Assembly (NCBI GenBank): GCA_964584305.1
Contig: CAZOZL010000001.1
Location: 396,150 to 460,149 of the forward strand
Reading direction: 5' to 3'
DNA: 64,000 bases
DNA from: SB11 sp964584305
GTDB lineage: Bacteria; Bacteroidota; Bacteroidia; UBA8524
The notes beneath the pieces were generated by a model. That model searched no databases. It saw only the letters and a list, made by a program, of their open reading frames with translations, and was not told the DNA's origin. Position numbers and translations under genes: made by a program. Shown here one piece after another: positions 32,468 through 40,962 of this stretch; positions within the stretch are counted from its first letter, which is position 1; every line of letters begins with the position of its first letter.

Positions 32468-33700
32468 ATGGAAAAAATAAAAGTAGCCCACCCCGTTGTT
32501 GAAATGGATGGTGATGAGATGACCCGCATTATATGGACATTTATTAAAGACAAACTAATACTACCCTATATTGACCTTGACATTAAATACTACGATTTAA
32601 GCGTAACCAGCCGAGATGAAACCAATGACCAAATAACCATTGATGCTGCCAAAGCAGTACAACAATACAACGTAGGGATAAAATGTGCTACCATTACCCC
32701 TGACGAGGGGCGTGTAGAAGAATTTGGGCTGAAACAAATGTGGCGTTCGCCCAACGGAACTATCCGTAATATTTTGGGGGGTACTATTTTCCGTGAGCCT
32801 ATTGTGTGCAAAAATGTGCCTCGTTTAGTGCCTAACTGGACTGCCCCTATATGTGTAGGCAGGCATGGGTTTGGAGACCAATACCGTGCAGTAGATTTTT
32901 TGACCAAAGGAAAAGGAAAACTGACCATTACCTATACGCCTGAAAATGGCGAGCCTGAAAGCTATGATGTATATGATTTTAATGGCGACGGTGTAGCACT
33001 GGCAATGTACAATACCGATGAGTCTATAAAAGGATTTGCAAAATCGTGTTTTAACCAAGCCTTAAGCAAAGGCTGGCCCTTGTATTTAAGCACAAAAAAC
33101 ACCATCCTAAAAAAATATGACGGTCGGTTTAAAGATATTTTTGAAGACGTTTATCAAAACGATTATAAAGCTAAGTTTGAAGCCGCAGGTATTACCTATG
33201 AGCATCGCCTAATTGATGATATGGTTGCCAGCGCACTAAAATGGAACGGCAACTTTGTGTGGGCGTGCAAAAACTATGATGGCGATGTACAAAGCGATAC
33301 CGTAGCACAAGGTTTTGGCTCTTTAGGGTTAATGACCAGTACGCTGGTAACACCTGATGGCACTACTATGGAGGCAGAAGCTGCACACGGTACAGTTACC
33401 CGCCACTACCGCGAACACCAAAAAGGAAACAAAACCAGCACCAACCCCATTGCTTCAATTTTTGCTTGGACAAGGGGATTAGAATTTCGTGGTAAATTGG
33501 ATGGAAACGATGCTTTGATAAACTTTTGCCACGCTTTGGAGCAAGTATGTATTGAAACCGTTGAAGCAGGACATATGACCAAAGACCTTGCTATTTGCAT
33601 ACACGGTAAAAACACTACGGTTGAGCATTATATGTACACCGAAGATTTTTTAGCACTATTAGATGCTAATTTGCGTAAAAAGTTAACAGCAACAGCATAA
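32468..33700 (+). CDS. icd: NADP-dependent isocitrate dehydrogenase, eukaryote-like type
   Basis: A 410-residue enzyme with the homodimeric, eukaryote-like NADP-IDH signatures: HPVVEMDGDEMTRIIWTFIK, CATITPDEGRVEEF, WRSPNGTIRNILGGTIFREPI (the SxN substrate loop), YDGDVQSDTVAQGFGSLGLM, and EAAHGTVTRHYREHQKG with NPIASIFAWTRGL. It oxidatively decarboxylates isocitrate to 2-oxoglutarate in the citrate cycle and supplies NADPH. Own transcription unit; 86 bp upstream are free of genes, and a hairpin follows at 33719. Confidence 0.97.
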   Translation: MEKIKVAHPVVEMDGDEMTRIIWTFIKDKLILPYIDLDIKYYDLSVTSRDETNDQITIDAAKAVQQYNVGIKCATITPDEGRVEEFGLKQMWRSPNGTIRNILGGTIFREPIVCKNVPRLVPNWTAPICVGRHGFGDQYRAVDFLTKGKGKLTITYTPENGEPESYDVYDFNGDGVALAMYNTDESIKGFAKSCFNQALSKGWPLYLSTKNTILKKYDGRFKDIFEDVYQNDYKAKFEAAGITYEHRLIDDMVASALKWNGNFVWACKNYDGDVQSDTVAQGFGSLGLMTSTLVTPDGTTMEAEAAHGTVTRHYREHQKGNKTSTNPIASIFAWTRGLEFRGKLDGNDALINFCHALEQVCIETVEAGHMTKDLAICIHGKNTTVEHYMYTEDFLALLDANLRKKLTATA

Positions 33701-33718
33701 ATTTATTTGCCTTTGGGT

Positions 33719-33749
33719 ATTGGCTTTTGGTGTTTTGCTAAAAGCCAAT
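33719..33749. terminator. hairpin downstream of icd
   Basis: ATTGGCTTTT (33719-33728) pairs perfectly with AAAAGCCAAT (33740-33749) over an 11-base loop. The T run after the stem is missing, so termination is possible but not certain. Confidence 0.5.
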
Positions 33750-33772
33750 AACTAAAAGTTAAAAACAATACC

Positions 33773-34450
33773 TTGAATTACTTTTCGCACTACTATTTTG
33801 ACCATATTAAGGATAACCACTACTACAATGCAGGTTTGGTATTGCCTGATTTTGCACGAAGTGCTGTGGGCGCAAAAAATATCAATATCCAACTAAAGTT
33901 TGATAGTGAAAAAGAACCGTTCCTTTATTTTTTAAATAAAGGCAGTAAAGCCCATTATGCTACTGATGGTTTTTTTCATAATTGCAGTTTTTTTAAAGAC
34001 AGTAATCAGCTTTTCGAGGATTTATTTATAGCACATAAGTTTCCTCGTGCGGGGCAGCGTTTGTGGTTTATCAGCCACATTTTGTTTGAGCTTGTGTTAG
34101 ACAGGGTACTAATAGGACAACACCGTGAAAAGTTGGATGATTTTTATGCCTCGCTAAAAGCGGTAAATCTAAACAGTGTAATCACATTTTTGGGCAAAAG
34201 TGGTAAAGACGGCACAGATAAATTTACAAAATTTTGGAACGGTTTTTTAGAAATCCAATACCTACAATATTACTTGGTAGATGAAAAACTAGTATATTCA
34301 CTAAACCGTATATTACAAAAAACCAAACAACCCGAATTAACTCAAGAACAAGCCACTATTTTAATTAAAATAACACATATTGCCGAAAAAGAAATAGCCG
34401 CTCAAATCCCTGCCTTTCACAAAGATTTTTTAGCGTTTAAGGGTGAATAA
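33773..34450 (+). CDS. distant ACP phosphodiesterase-like (AcpH/DUF479-like) protein
   Basis: 225 residues from TTG 33773, whose product begins MNYFSHYYFDHIKDNHYYNA. The pattern of an N-terminal 'NYxxH...xxxGxxLPD' and ISHILFELVLDRVLIG resembles the acyl carrier protein phosphodiesterase group (AcpH), which removes phosphopantetheine from ACP. Several histidines and aspartates (H6, D28, H105, D112 or close) could bind metal. The similarity is weak and the assignment is an inference. The gene stands alone. Confidence 0.5.
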   Translation: MNYFSHYYFDHIKDNHYYNAGLVLPDFARSAVGAKNINIQLKFDSEKEPFLYFLNKGSKAHYATDGFFHNCSFFKDSNQLFEDLFIAHKFPRAGQRLWFISHILFELVLDRVLIGQHREKLDDFYASLKAVNLNSVITFLGKSGKDGTDKFTKFWNGFLEIQYLQYYLVDEKLVYSLNRILQKTKQPELTQEQATILIKITHIAEKEIAAQIPAFHKDFLAFKGE

Positions 34451-34718
34451 TAGTATTCTAATTTCTTGCTTGATATTTTGTTGGGGCAAAATTTAAAAAT
34501 TTGACAAATCATTAAATCTCCAATAACTAAAGGAGCATAATTTGCGCCCTTGATATAGTATGCTTTTGATTTACTGTGTTAAGCAATACCCTTTTATGAA
34601 TGAGCCGTTCATCGAAAAAATTTGTTTATATGATTTTTTTTCTTTTAGCTTGCATTAGCTAACAAGTGCACTTCTTAGCTGTCAATTAAATAATTCTAAA
34701 ACTTAAAATGTATTAAAA

Positions 34719-35252
34719 ATGAAACATTTACTATTAAAAACTATCTTCTCGATGGTATTCCTTTTCGGTATTTCTAACTTCGTTAACGCACAAAGTAGAA
34801 CTTGCGACCCTATTCTCGACCCAGATTATTGCACTCCAGCGTGTACTATGATTGTTGATGGAATAGTCAATAATACGGATTGTGATTTAACCTTTTTATG
34901 GCAATACCAAGGGTCTTCCTGCGCTGGGTTTATTGGTGCTGGGGAGGTTAAGGCGGGTGCGGCAGGAACACCTGCCTTCCCTTGGGTTGGACAGTGTAGA
35001 AAATTTTGTGATGACCCTTGCGAGTGCCCTATTGGCTTTTGGTTTGTAAACCCCTCTAACCCTAGTCAAAAGACAGTGATTGCACAAACGGCTGCTTTCA
35101 ATCAAGCACCTGGATCAGTTACTACCTATTGCAATCTTCAGGCTTGTAATAGTGGAAGTTGCGTAGGTCCAATTAAAGTGGTTATGACAGTAACAACAAC
35201 AGGTAGGGCAACGTTTGTGTTTTCTTGTATTAGTGGTGGTACATGCCCCTAA
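34719..35252 (+). CDS. secreted Cys-rich protein of unknown function
   Basis: A 177-residue protein with a signal peptide (TIFSMVFLFGISNFVNAQ). The mature part has 14 cysteines (an even number), spread in CxxxC, CxC and CxxxxC spacing, which suggests disulfides in the periplasm or outside the cell. No sorting domain is visible and no family was recognised. It is preceded by a 268-bp gene-free stretch and followed by a strong terminator, so it is a single unit near a T9SS cargo gene. Confidence 0.75.
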   Translation: MKHLLLKTIFSMVFLFGISNFVNAQSRTCDPILDPDYCTPACTMIVDGIVNNTDCDLTFLWQYQGSSCAGFIGAGEVKAGAAGTPAFPWVGQCRKFCDDPCECPIGFWFVNPSNPSQKTVIAQTAAFNQAPGSVTTYCNLQACNSGSCVGPIKVVMTVTTTGRATFVFSCISGGTCP

Positions 35253-35266
35253 AAGGTAAACCCTCA

Positions 35267-35306
35267 AAATTTAGTTGGTAGTGTACACTACCAACTAAAT
35301 TTTTTC
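35267..35306 (+). terminator. strong rho-independent terminator
   Basis: A perfect 17-bp stem AAATTTAGTTGGTAGTG / CACTACCAACTAAATTT (35267-35283, 35286-35302) with T residues after it ends the Cys-rich gene. Confidence 0.9.
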
Positions 35307-35436
35307 TTAAAGGTAGATAAAAAAATAATGAGCAAAAAATTTGTATATTTGGATAATATTACGACTCCACGGGAGTATAATACATTAGAGACAGACAGCA
35401 ATATATTCTATTAATAACTTTGAATTATTCTTTCTT

Positions 35437-38136
35437 TTGAAAAAGATACTCTTAATATCGCTTATTCTATTCGCGCAAAATATTTATGCGCAAAAAGAGG
35501 CAAATAATTGGTATTTTGGTTACGAGGCAGGTATTAGCTTTGATGGGGAGCAACCGAAAGCACTGTTTGATTCTAAATTGAGTACATTAGAGGGTTGCGC
35601 TACCATGTCAGATTCTTTAGGAAATCTTTTGTTTTATACTAACGGGATAACGGTTTGGAATAAAAACCATGTTATAATGCAAAATGGAATCTTTCTAAGC
35701 GGACATCTTAGTAGCACACATTCTGCTTATATTCTTAAACAGCCCAAAAGTAAACTATACTATTTATTTACTTTAGATGAAATATCCTTATCAACTAACT
35801 GGGGAGTGCGTTATTCTATTATTGATTTGGAGGCTAATAATGGCAAAGGATCGGTTATAGAAAAAAACACGTTTTTGCTACCTTATTCCAGTGAAAAAAT
35901 AACCTCTACAAAACATCGAAATAATGAAGATTTTTGGGTGATTATTCCACAAACCCGCACAAAAATTATATATGTATATAAACTAACCAAAGACGGACTA
36001 AGTAAAAAAGTTTTAAGTTTTAATATAGGAGAAGATTTTCATACTGGTCAGATAAAGATGTCAAGTAATGGCAAGAAGTTAGCAATGGCTAATCGTTTTA
36101 GTGGACAGGTCTCCATTTTCGATTTTAATACTATATCAGGAGAAATATCAAAAAAAACAATTATAAAGACCGTTGGTTCCGCCTATGGAATAGAGTTTTC
36201 TCCCAATTCAAAATATTTATACGTTGCATTAATTACACAAATTAGCAAGCTATATCAATGCCCTGTTGAGAGTGCAGATACTCTTTTGGATATAGAAACT
36301 GACTGTATTAAAATTGTTTCAGAACCACCCCAAAAACAATTATTTGGACAATTACAATTAGCCCCCAATAAAAAAATTTACCTCTCAATGATAAAGGATA
36401 GCGTATTAGCTATTATTAATAGTCCTGATAGCTTGGGTAAATTATGTGATTTTGATTATAATGGGTTAGACCTAAAATATAGAAGAAGTGGGCTTGGTTT
36501 ACCCTCGTTTGATAAATCGTATATTATTAATCCAAGTCCATTTGTATCAGCAAAGCAATACTGCTTGGGCGATACTACATTGTTTTCTTTAAACTACTCA
36601 CAGGCAGACTCTACGCTATGGAAATTTGGTGATGGTGAGCAGCAAAGTACTGCCAGTACAGTAATAAAACACCGCTATAAAAGTGCAGGTAACTATACTG
36701 TAAATGCCATAGGTTACCAGCAAGGTACGCCTAAGGATACATTAGTTTATGCTTTAAAAATATACTCACTACCCGCCCTTAATTTGGGTAATGATACTCT
36801 ATTATGCGCTAGCGATAGTTTATACTTTAATCTTCAACATCCGTCTATAAGCCGCTACCAATGGAGTTTTGGAGACACCGTGCCTACTGCAACCCTTAAA
36901 ACAGAGGGGCAATATTGGGTGCAAATATCAAACGATGGTTGCACAGCAACAGACACCCTTATAGTAAAAACCATTAATGCCTGCGCAATAAGCACACAAA
37001 ACCACTGCTTTGGCGATACTACACTATTCACAATACCTACCACCAATGCAGACTCCATAAAATGGGATTATGGCAACGGAACAGGGCAAACCACTGCCAA
37101 TGCTGCTTATTATCAATACCCCGATTCAGGTACTTATAAGGTGATAGCAAAACAATATATAGGAGGGGTAAGCAGAATAGATACTAAAACTATTATTATT
37201 ACCAAAGTTAGCCCACTGCAATTGGGCAACGATACTATACTTTGTGAAGGTAAAAACCTTCAAATAAATACTATCCCACAATATGACAGCTATATATGGA
37301 ACGATGGTACTAATACACCCGTAAAGGCTATAACCAAGGCAGGCATATACTGGATGGAGGTAGAGAAAAACGGCTGTAAAAGCAGAGATAGTATAACAGT
37401 AAAAACATTTAATTGTTTCCTAAACATTAAAAATACCTGCTTGGGAGATACTACTGTAATCTCTTTTGATAGTCAACCCATAGACTCCATAGAATGGTTG
37501 TTTGGAAACAATACCCAACAAGTAGTATATACCACCACAGTACAGCATATATATGCCACCGAAGGAGACTATACAGTAACAGCAAAAGTATATTTGGGTA
37601 AAGAATTTATACTATTAAACGCGCCTTTAAAAATAACCAAAACCCCACAAATACAACTAAGCACAGATACAGCACTTTGTGAAAATCAAAGGTTAAAAAC
37701 AATTCAAATTAATGATGCTGATATAGCGATACTTTGGAGTGATGGAAGTACGGCATTAGCTTTACTACCTGCCCAAAGCGGGCAATACATACTTAGTTTG
37801 GAAAAAGAAGGTTGCCTATCCACAGATACTATACAAATAACGCTGCTTAATTGCGGTTGTGAACTTTATTTTCCTAATGCCTTTACGCCCAATAACAATG
37901 GACTTAACGAGCAGTTTATGCCCGTTACCGAATGTTTGGTGAAACAGTTTCAGTTGGATATATTTAACAAATGGGGGCAGCTTATATTTCAAAGCAGTAA
38001 TATAGGTTATGGTTGGGATGGAAACTATAAAGGCAAACCCGCCCCCAACGGAACTTACTTATGGATAGCCCGTTATAAATCTGAATATACTGGTAAAATA
38101 TATAACCAAAAAGGAAGTGTACTTATTTTAAGGTAA
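35437..38136 (+). CDS. secreted PKD-domain protein with T9SS type B sorting domain
   Basis: 899 residues from TTG 35437; MKKILLISLILFAQNIYAQ is a signal peptide, which supports this start. Residues 20-360 look like a beta-propeller-type domain (NNWYFGYEAGISFDG, LGNLLFYTNGITVWNKN) frequent in Bacteroidota surface proteins. Then PKD-like units (CLGDTTLFSLNY...WKFGDGEQQ, CFGDTTLFTIP...WDYGNG, CLGDTTVISFDS...WLFGNNT) alternate with Ig-like repeats containing LGNDTLLC or similar. The last 85 residues (YFPNAFTPNNNGLNEQFMP to GSVLILR) are the gliding-motility/type B C-terminal sorting signal, so the type IX system should export it. Probably an adhesin or surface structural protein. Confidence 0.92.
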   Translation: MKKILLISLILFAQNIYAQKEANNWYFGYEAGISFDGEQPKALFDSKLSTLEGCATMSDSLGNLLFYTNGITVWNKNHVIMQNGIFLSGHLSSTHSAYILKQPKSKLYYLFTLDEISLSTNWGVRYSIIDLEANNGKGSVIEKNTFLLPYSSEKITSTKHRNNEDFWVIIPQTRTKIIYVYKLTKDGLSKKVLSFNIGEDFHTGQIKMSSNGKKLAMANRFSGQVSIFDFNTISGEISKKTIIKTVGSAYGIEFSPNSKYLYVALITQISKLYQCPVESADTLLDIETDCIKIVSEPPQKQLFGQLQLAPNKKIYLSMIKDSVLAIINSPDSLGKLCDFDYNGLDLKYRRSGLGLPSFDKSYIINPSPFVSAKQYCLGDTTLFSLNYSQADSTLWKFGDGEQQSTASTVIKHRYKSAGNYTVNAIGYQQGTPKDTLVYALKIYSLPALNLGNDTLLCASDSLYFNLQHPSISRYQWSFGDTVPTATLKTEGQYWVQISNDGCTATDTLIVKTINACAISTQNHCFGDTTLFTIPTTNADSIKWDYGNGTGQTTANAAYYQYPDSGTYKVIAKQYIGGVSRIDTKTIIITKVSPLQLGNDTILCEGKNLQINTIPQYDSYIWNDGTNTPVKAITKAGIYWMEVEKNGCKSRDSITVKTFNCFLNIKNTCLGDTTVISFDSQPIDSIEWLFGNNTQQVVYTTTVQHIYATEGDYTVTAKVYLGKEFILLNAPLKITKTPQIQLSTDTALCENQRLKTIQINDADIAILWSDGSTALALLPAQSGQYILSLEKEGCLSTDTIQITLLNCGCELYFPNAFTPNNNGLNEQFMPVTECLVKQFQLDIFNKWGQLIFQSSNIGYGWDGNYKGKPAPNGTYLWIARYKSEYTGKIYNQKGSVLILR

Positions 38137-38170
38137 TAAAAAGGGTAAACCCCCAATTCGTAATGCAATT

Positions 38171-38196
38171 TTAAAAGCGATGTGTTTTAACCCGTC
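38171..38196. repeat. interspersed palindromic repeat, inverted relative to 46397
   Basis: TTAAAAGCGATGTGTTTTAA followed by CCCGTC is the reverse complement of 46397-46423 with two mismatches. It contains the GGGTTTTAACCC-type core. Confidence 0.7.
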
Positions 38197-38314
38197 GAAA
38201 AAATATATATTAGCCTGAACGGGATATGATATTTAGGGCATTAATTTTTAGTTTCTTTATTGCATTTTTGGCTAAAAAACAGTATTATTATATGCCCATT
38301 ATAAACCTACCCGT

Positions 38315-39847
38315 ATGGCACTATTTGGCTCATTATTTTCTTGGTATTTCCGCAGGCGGATGCAGCAGGTAGAGTATGCCATGAATAATGCTGCTGAAAC
38401 TCAACAACGGACTTTTAAAAACCTTATAGAAACAGCTAAAGACACCGCTTGGGGCAAAAAATACAATTATAAAAATATTACTACCCCCGAGCAGTTTGCC
38501 AACCAAGTACCCGTGAGTAGTTACGAAGAACTGAAACCCTATATAGAACGCAATATGAAAGGCGAGCAAAATGTGCTATGGCCAAGCGAGATAAAGTGGT
38601 TTGCAAAATCATCGGGTACAACAAACGATAAAAGCAAGTTCATACCAGTTAGTTATGAGGCTTTGGAGGACTGTCATTTTCAAGGCGGGCGAGACTTGCT
38701 CACTATTTACTGCCACAACCATCCTGAAACTAAGATTTTTGATGGTAAAGGGCTTGTATTAGGCGGTAGCCATAAAATAAACAGTTATAATACCAACTCA
38801 AGTTTTGGAGATTTAAGTGCCGTAATGATGGCTAACTTGCCTTTTTGGGTCAATTTTTTACGAACGCCCGATATATCGATAGCACTATTGGATGAGTGGG
38901 AGGAAAAATTGGAACGGATGGCATTGGCAACCGTTAACGAGGATGTAACCAATATTTCGGGCGTACCCACTTGGACGCTGGTTTTGATAAACTACTTGTT
39001 TGAAATGGAGGGCAAAAAAAGTTTGCTTGATATTTGGCCTAATTTAGAACTGTATGTACATGGCGGGGTAAGTTTTGTGCCGTATAGAGAACAGTTTAAA
39101 AAGCTGATTCCATCAAGTGGGATGAACTATTTAGAGACCTACAATGCCTCGGAAGGGTTTTTTGGGTTGCAAATTGAAAGCAATAGCGATGATATGCTGC
39201 TAATGACAGATTATGGGGTGTATTACGAATTCGTTAAGTTAAAAGATTTGCATGATTCTAATCATCCTAAAACATATAGATTGGATGAGGTGGAGGCAGG
39301 CGTAAACTATGCCGTAATTATAAGCACTAATGCTGGCTTGTGGCGCTATATAGTAGGCGATACTATTAAGTTTACGTCAACTAGTGTATATACTTTTAAA
39401 ATAACGGGGAGAACAAAGCAATATATTAATGCTTTTGGCGAGGAACTTATGATTGATAATGCTGAAGCAGCTATGGCAGCCGCCTGCCAACAAACCAATG
39501 CCGTAGTTAGAGATTTTACTGCCGCTCCTGTTTATTTTGATGATAAAGAGGGTAAAAGTGCAGGGCATGAGTGGCTTATTGAGTTTGAAAAACCGCCTAA
39601 AGATGCTGCAGGGTTTAATATGGCATTAGATGCTAAACTTAAAGCACTAAACTCCGACTATGAAGCAAAACGGCATAAGGATATTGCTTTAAAACCGCCC
39701 CGTGTACATATAATGCCCAATGGGGTTTTTCATCAATGGCTAAAATCAAAAGGTAAATTAGGCGGGCAACACAAAGTACCCCGACTATGCAATGACCGCA
39801 ATATTGTGGATGAAATACTATTGTTTCAAGAAACTGAAAAACGATAA
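38315..39847 (+). CDS. GH3-family acyl-adenylate-forming protein
   Basis: A 510-residue protein of the GH3 auxin-responsive family, related to the ANL adenylating enzymes. Visible: WFAKSSGTTNDKSKFIPVS (phosphate-binding motif), FVPYREQFKKLIPSSGMNYLETYNASEGFFG, DYGVYYEFV, GLWRYIVGDTIKFTSTSVYTFKITGRTKQYINAFGEEL. Plant members conjugate amino acids to jasmonate or auxin; bacterial members are widespread in Bacteroidota, with unknown substrates. It is a stand-alone gene, convergent with the polyprenyl synthetase gene. Confidence 0.92.
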   Translation: MALFGSLFSWYFRRRMQQVEYAMNNAAETQQRTFKNLIETAKDTAWGKKYNYKNITTPEQFANQVPVSSYEELKPYIERNMKGEQNVLWPSEIKWFAKSSGTTNDKSKFIPVSYEALEDCHFQGGRDLLTIYCHNHPETKIFDGKGLVLGGSHKINSYNTNSSFGDLSAVMMANLPFWVNFLRTPDISIALLDEWEEKLERMALATVNEDVTNISGVPTWTLVLINYLFEMEGKKSLLDIWPNLELYVHGGVSFVPYREQFKKLIPSSGMNYLETYNASEGFFGLQIESNSDDMLLMTDYGVYYEFVKLKDLHDSNHPKTYRLDEVEAGVNYAVIISTNAGLWRYIVGDTIKFTSTSVYTFKITGRTKQYINAFGEELMIDNAEAAMAAACQQTNAVVRDFTAAPVYFDDKEGKSAGHEWLIEFEKPPKDAAGFNMALDAKLKALNSDYEAKRHKDIALKPPRVHIMPNGVFHQWLKSKGKLGGQHKVPRLCNDRNIVDEILLFQETEKR

Positions 39848-39912
39848 TTTTCTTATTTTTTAAATTCGTTAGGTATGCTGCAATAAGTTTTAATAACTGA
39901 TAATACTACCAA

Positions 39913-40920
39913 TTATTTTTTTCGAGCGATAACAAAATCCACCAATTGGTGCAAGCTGGTGCGAGCCTCGTTATTAGGAAACTGATTTAAAATTTCCAGT
40001 GCCTCGTTTTTATAACGGTGCATTGCCTTTTGCGCATACTCTATACCGCCACTTTTATAAACGTAATCTACTACTTCTTTCACTTTTTTGGTATCGGTAT
40101 TTTGGTTTTTGATGATATATACCAATTTTCGTTTAGTAGCTTTTGAGGCATTATTCAAAGCATATATAAGCGGAAGGGTAAGTTTTTTTTCTTTAATATC
40201 AATACCTAATGGTTTGCCTATATCTTCTGTTCCATAGTCAAATAAATCGTCTTTTATTTGGAAAGCAATACCAATTTTTTCGCCAAACAGGCGCATTTGT
40301 TCAATTTTATCGGTATCATTAGGTAGTATTGATGCTGTTCCAATAGCGCAACAAGAGGCAATTAATGAAGCTGTTTTTTTAGTAATAATATCAAAATACA
40401 CTTCCTCTACTAAATTTAGCTTACGGGCTTTCTCTATTTGCAGTAGTTCGCCTTCGCTCATCTTCTCCACCGCATCACTTATAATATCTAATAGATGAAA
40501 ATCTTTATTTCTTACCGCTAATAGCAAACCTTTGCTTAGTAAATAATCGCCCACTAAAACGGCAATCTTGTTTTTCCAAAGGGCGTTTATAGAGAAAAAA
40601 CCACGTCGCTTGTTTGAGTCGTCCACCACATCATCATGTACTAAAGTGGCTGTATGTAGCAACTCTACCAAGGCAGCACCCCTGTGTGTAGCTTCTGTAA
40701 TGCCGCCGTTTAGTTTTGCTGTAAAAAGAACAAACATAGGGCGCATTTGCTTTCCCTTACGCTTTACTATATAAGTCATTATAGTATCGAGTAGCGATAC
40801 CGAGCTTTTCATACTTTGCCTGAATTTATTTTCAAACAAGGTAAGGTCAGCACTTATAGGTGATTGTATCTGATTAAGAGTAGGGTGGCTCACAACTTGG
40901 GCGCAAGTTACTCCATACAT
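39913..40920 (-). CDS. polyprenyl diphosphate synthase
   Basis: A 335-residue trans-prenyltransferase. Both aspartate-rich motifs are present, LVHDDVVDDSNKRRG (first) and FQIKDDLFDYG (second), with GKQMRPMFVLFTAK and VGDYLLSKGL between. It condenses isopentenyl diphosphate units to a long-chain polyprenyl diphosphate, probably octaprenyl or heptaprenyl, for the side chain of menaquinone. Start ATG 40920 is used since the family N-terminus is variable. It lies 42 bp downstream of the giant fibronectin-type gene on the same strand. Confidence 0.93.
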   Translation of the reverse strand: MYGVTCAQVVSHPTLNQIQSPISADLTLFENKFRQSMKSSVSLLDTIMTYIVKRKGKQMRPMFVLFTAKLNGGITEATHRGAALVELLHTATLVHDDVVDDSNKRRGFFSINALWKNKIAVLVGDYLLSKGLLLAVRNKDFHLLDIISDAVEKMSEGELLQIEKARKLNLVEEVYFDIITKKTASLIASCCAIGTASILPNDTDKIEQMRLFGEKIGIAFQIKDDLFDYGTEDIGKPLGIDIKEKKLTLPLIYALNNASKATKRKLVYIIKNQNTDTKKVKEVVDYVYKSGGIEYAQKAMHRYKNEALEILNQFPNNEARTSLHQLVDFVIARKK

Positions 40921-40962
40921 TTATCATTTGCTATTAGAATAGGGAGCCGCCTAAAAACGGTG

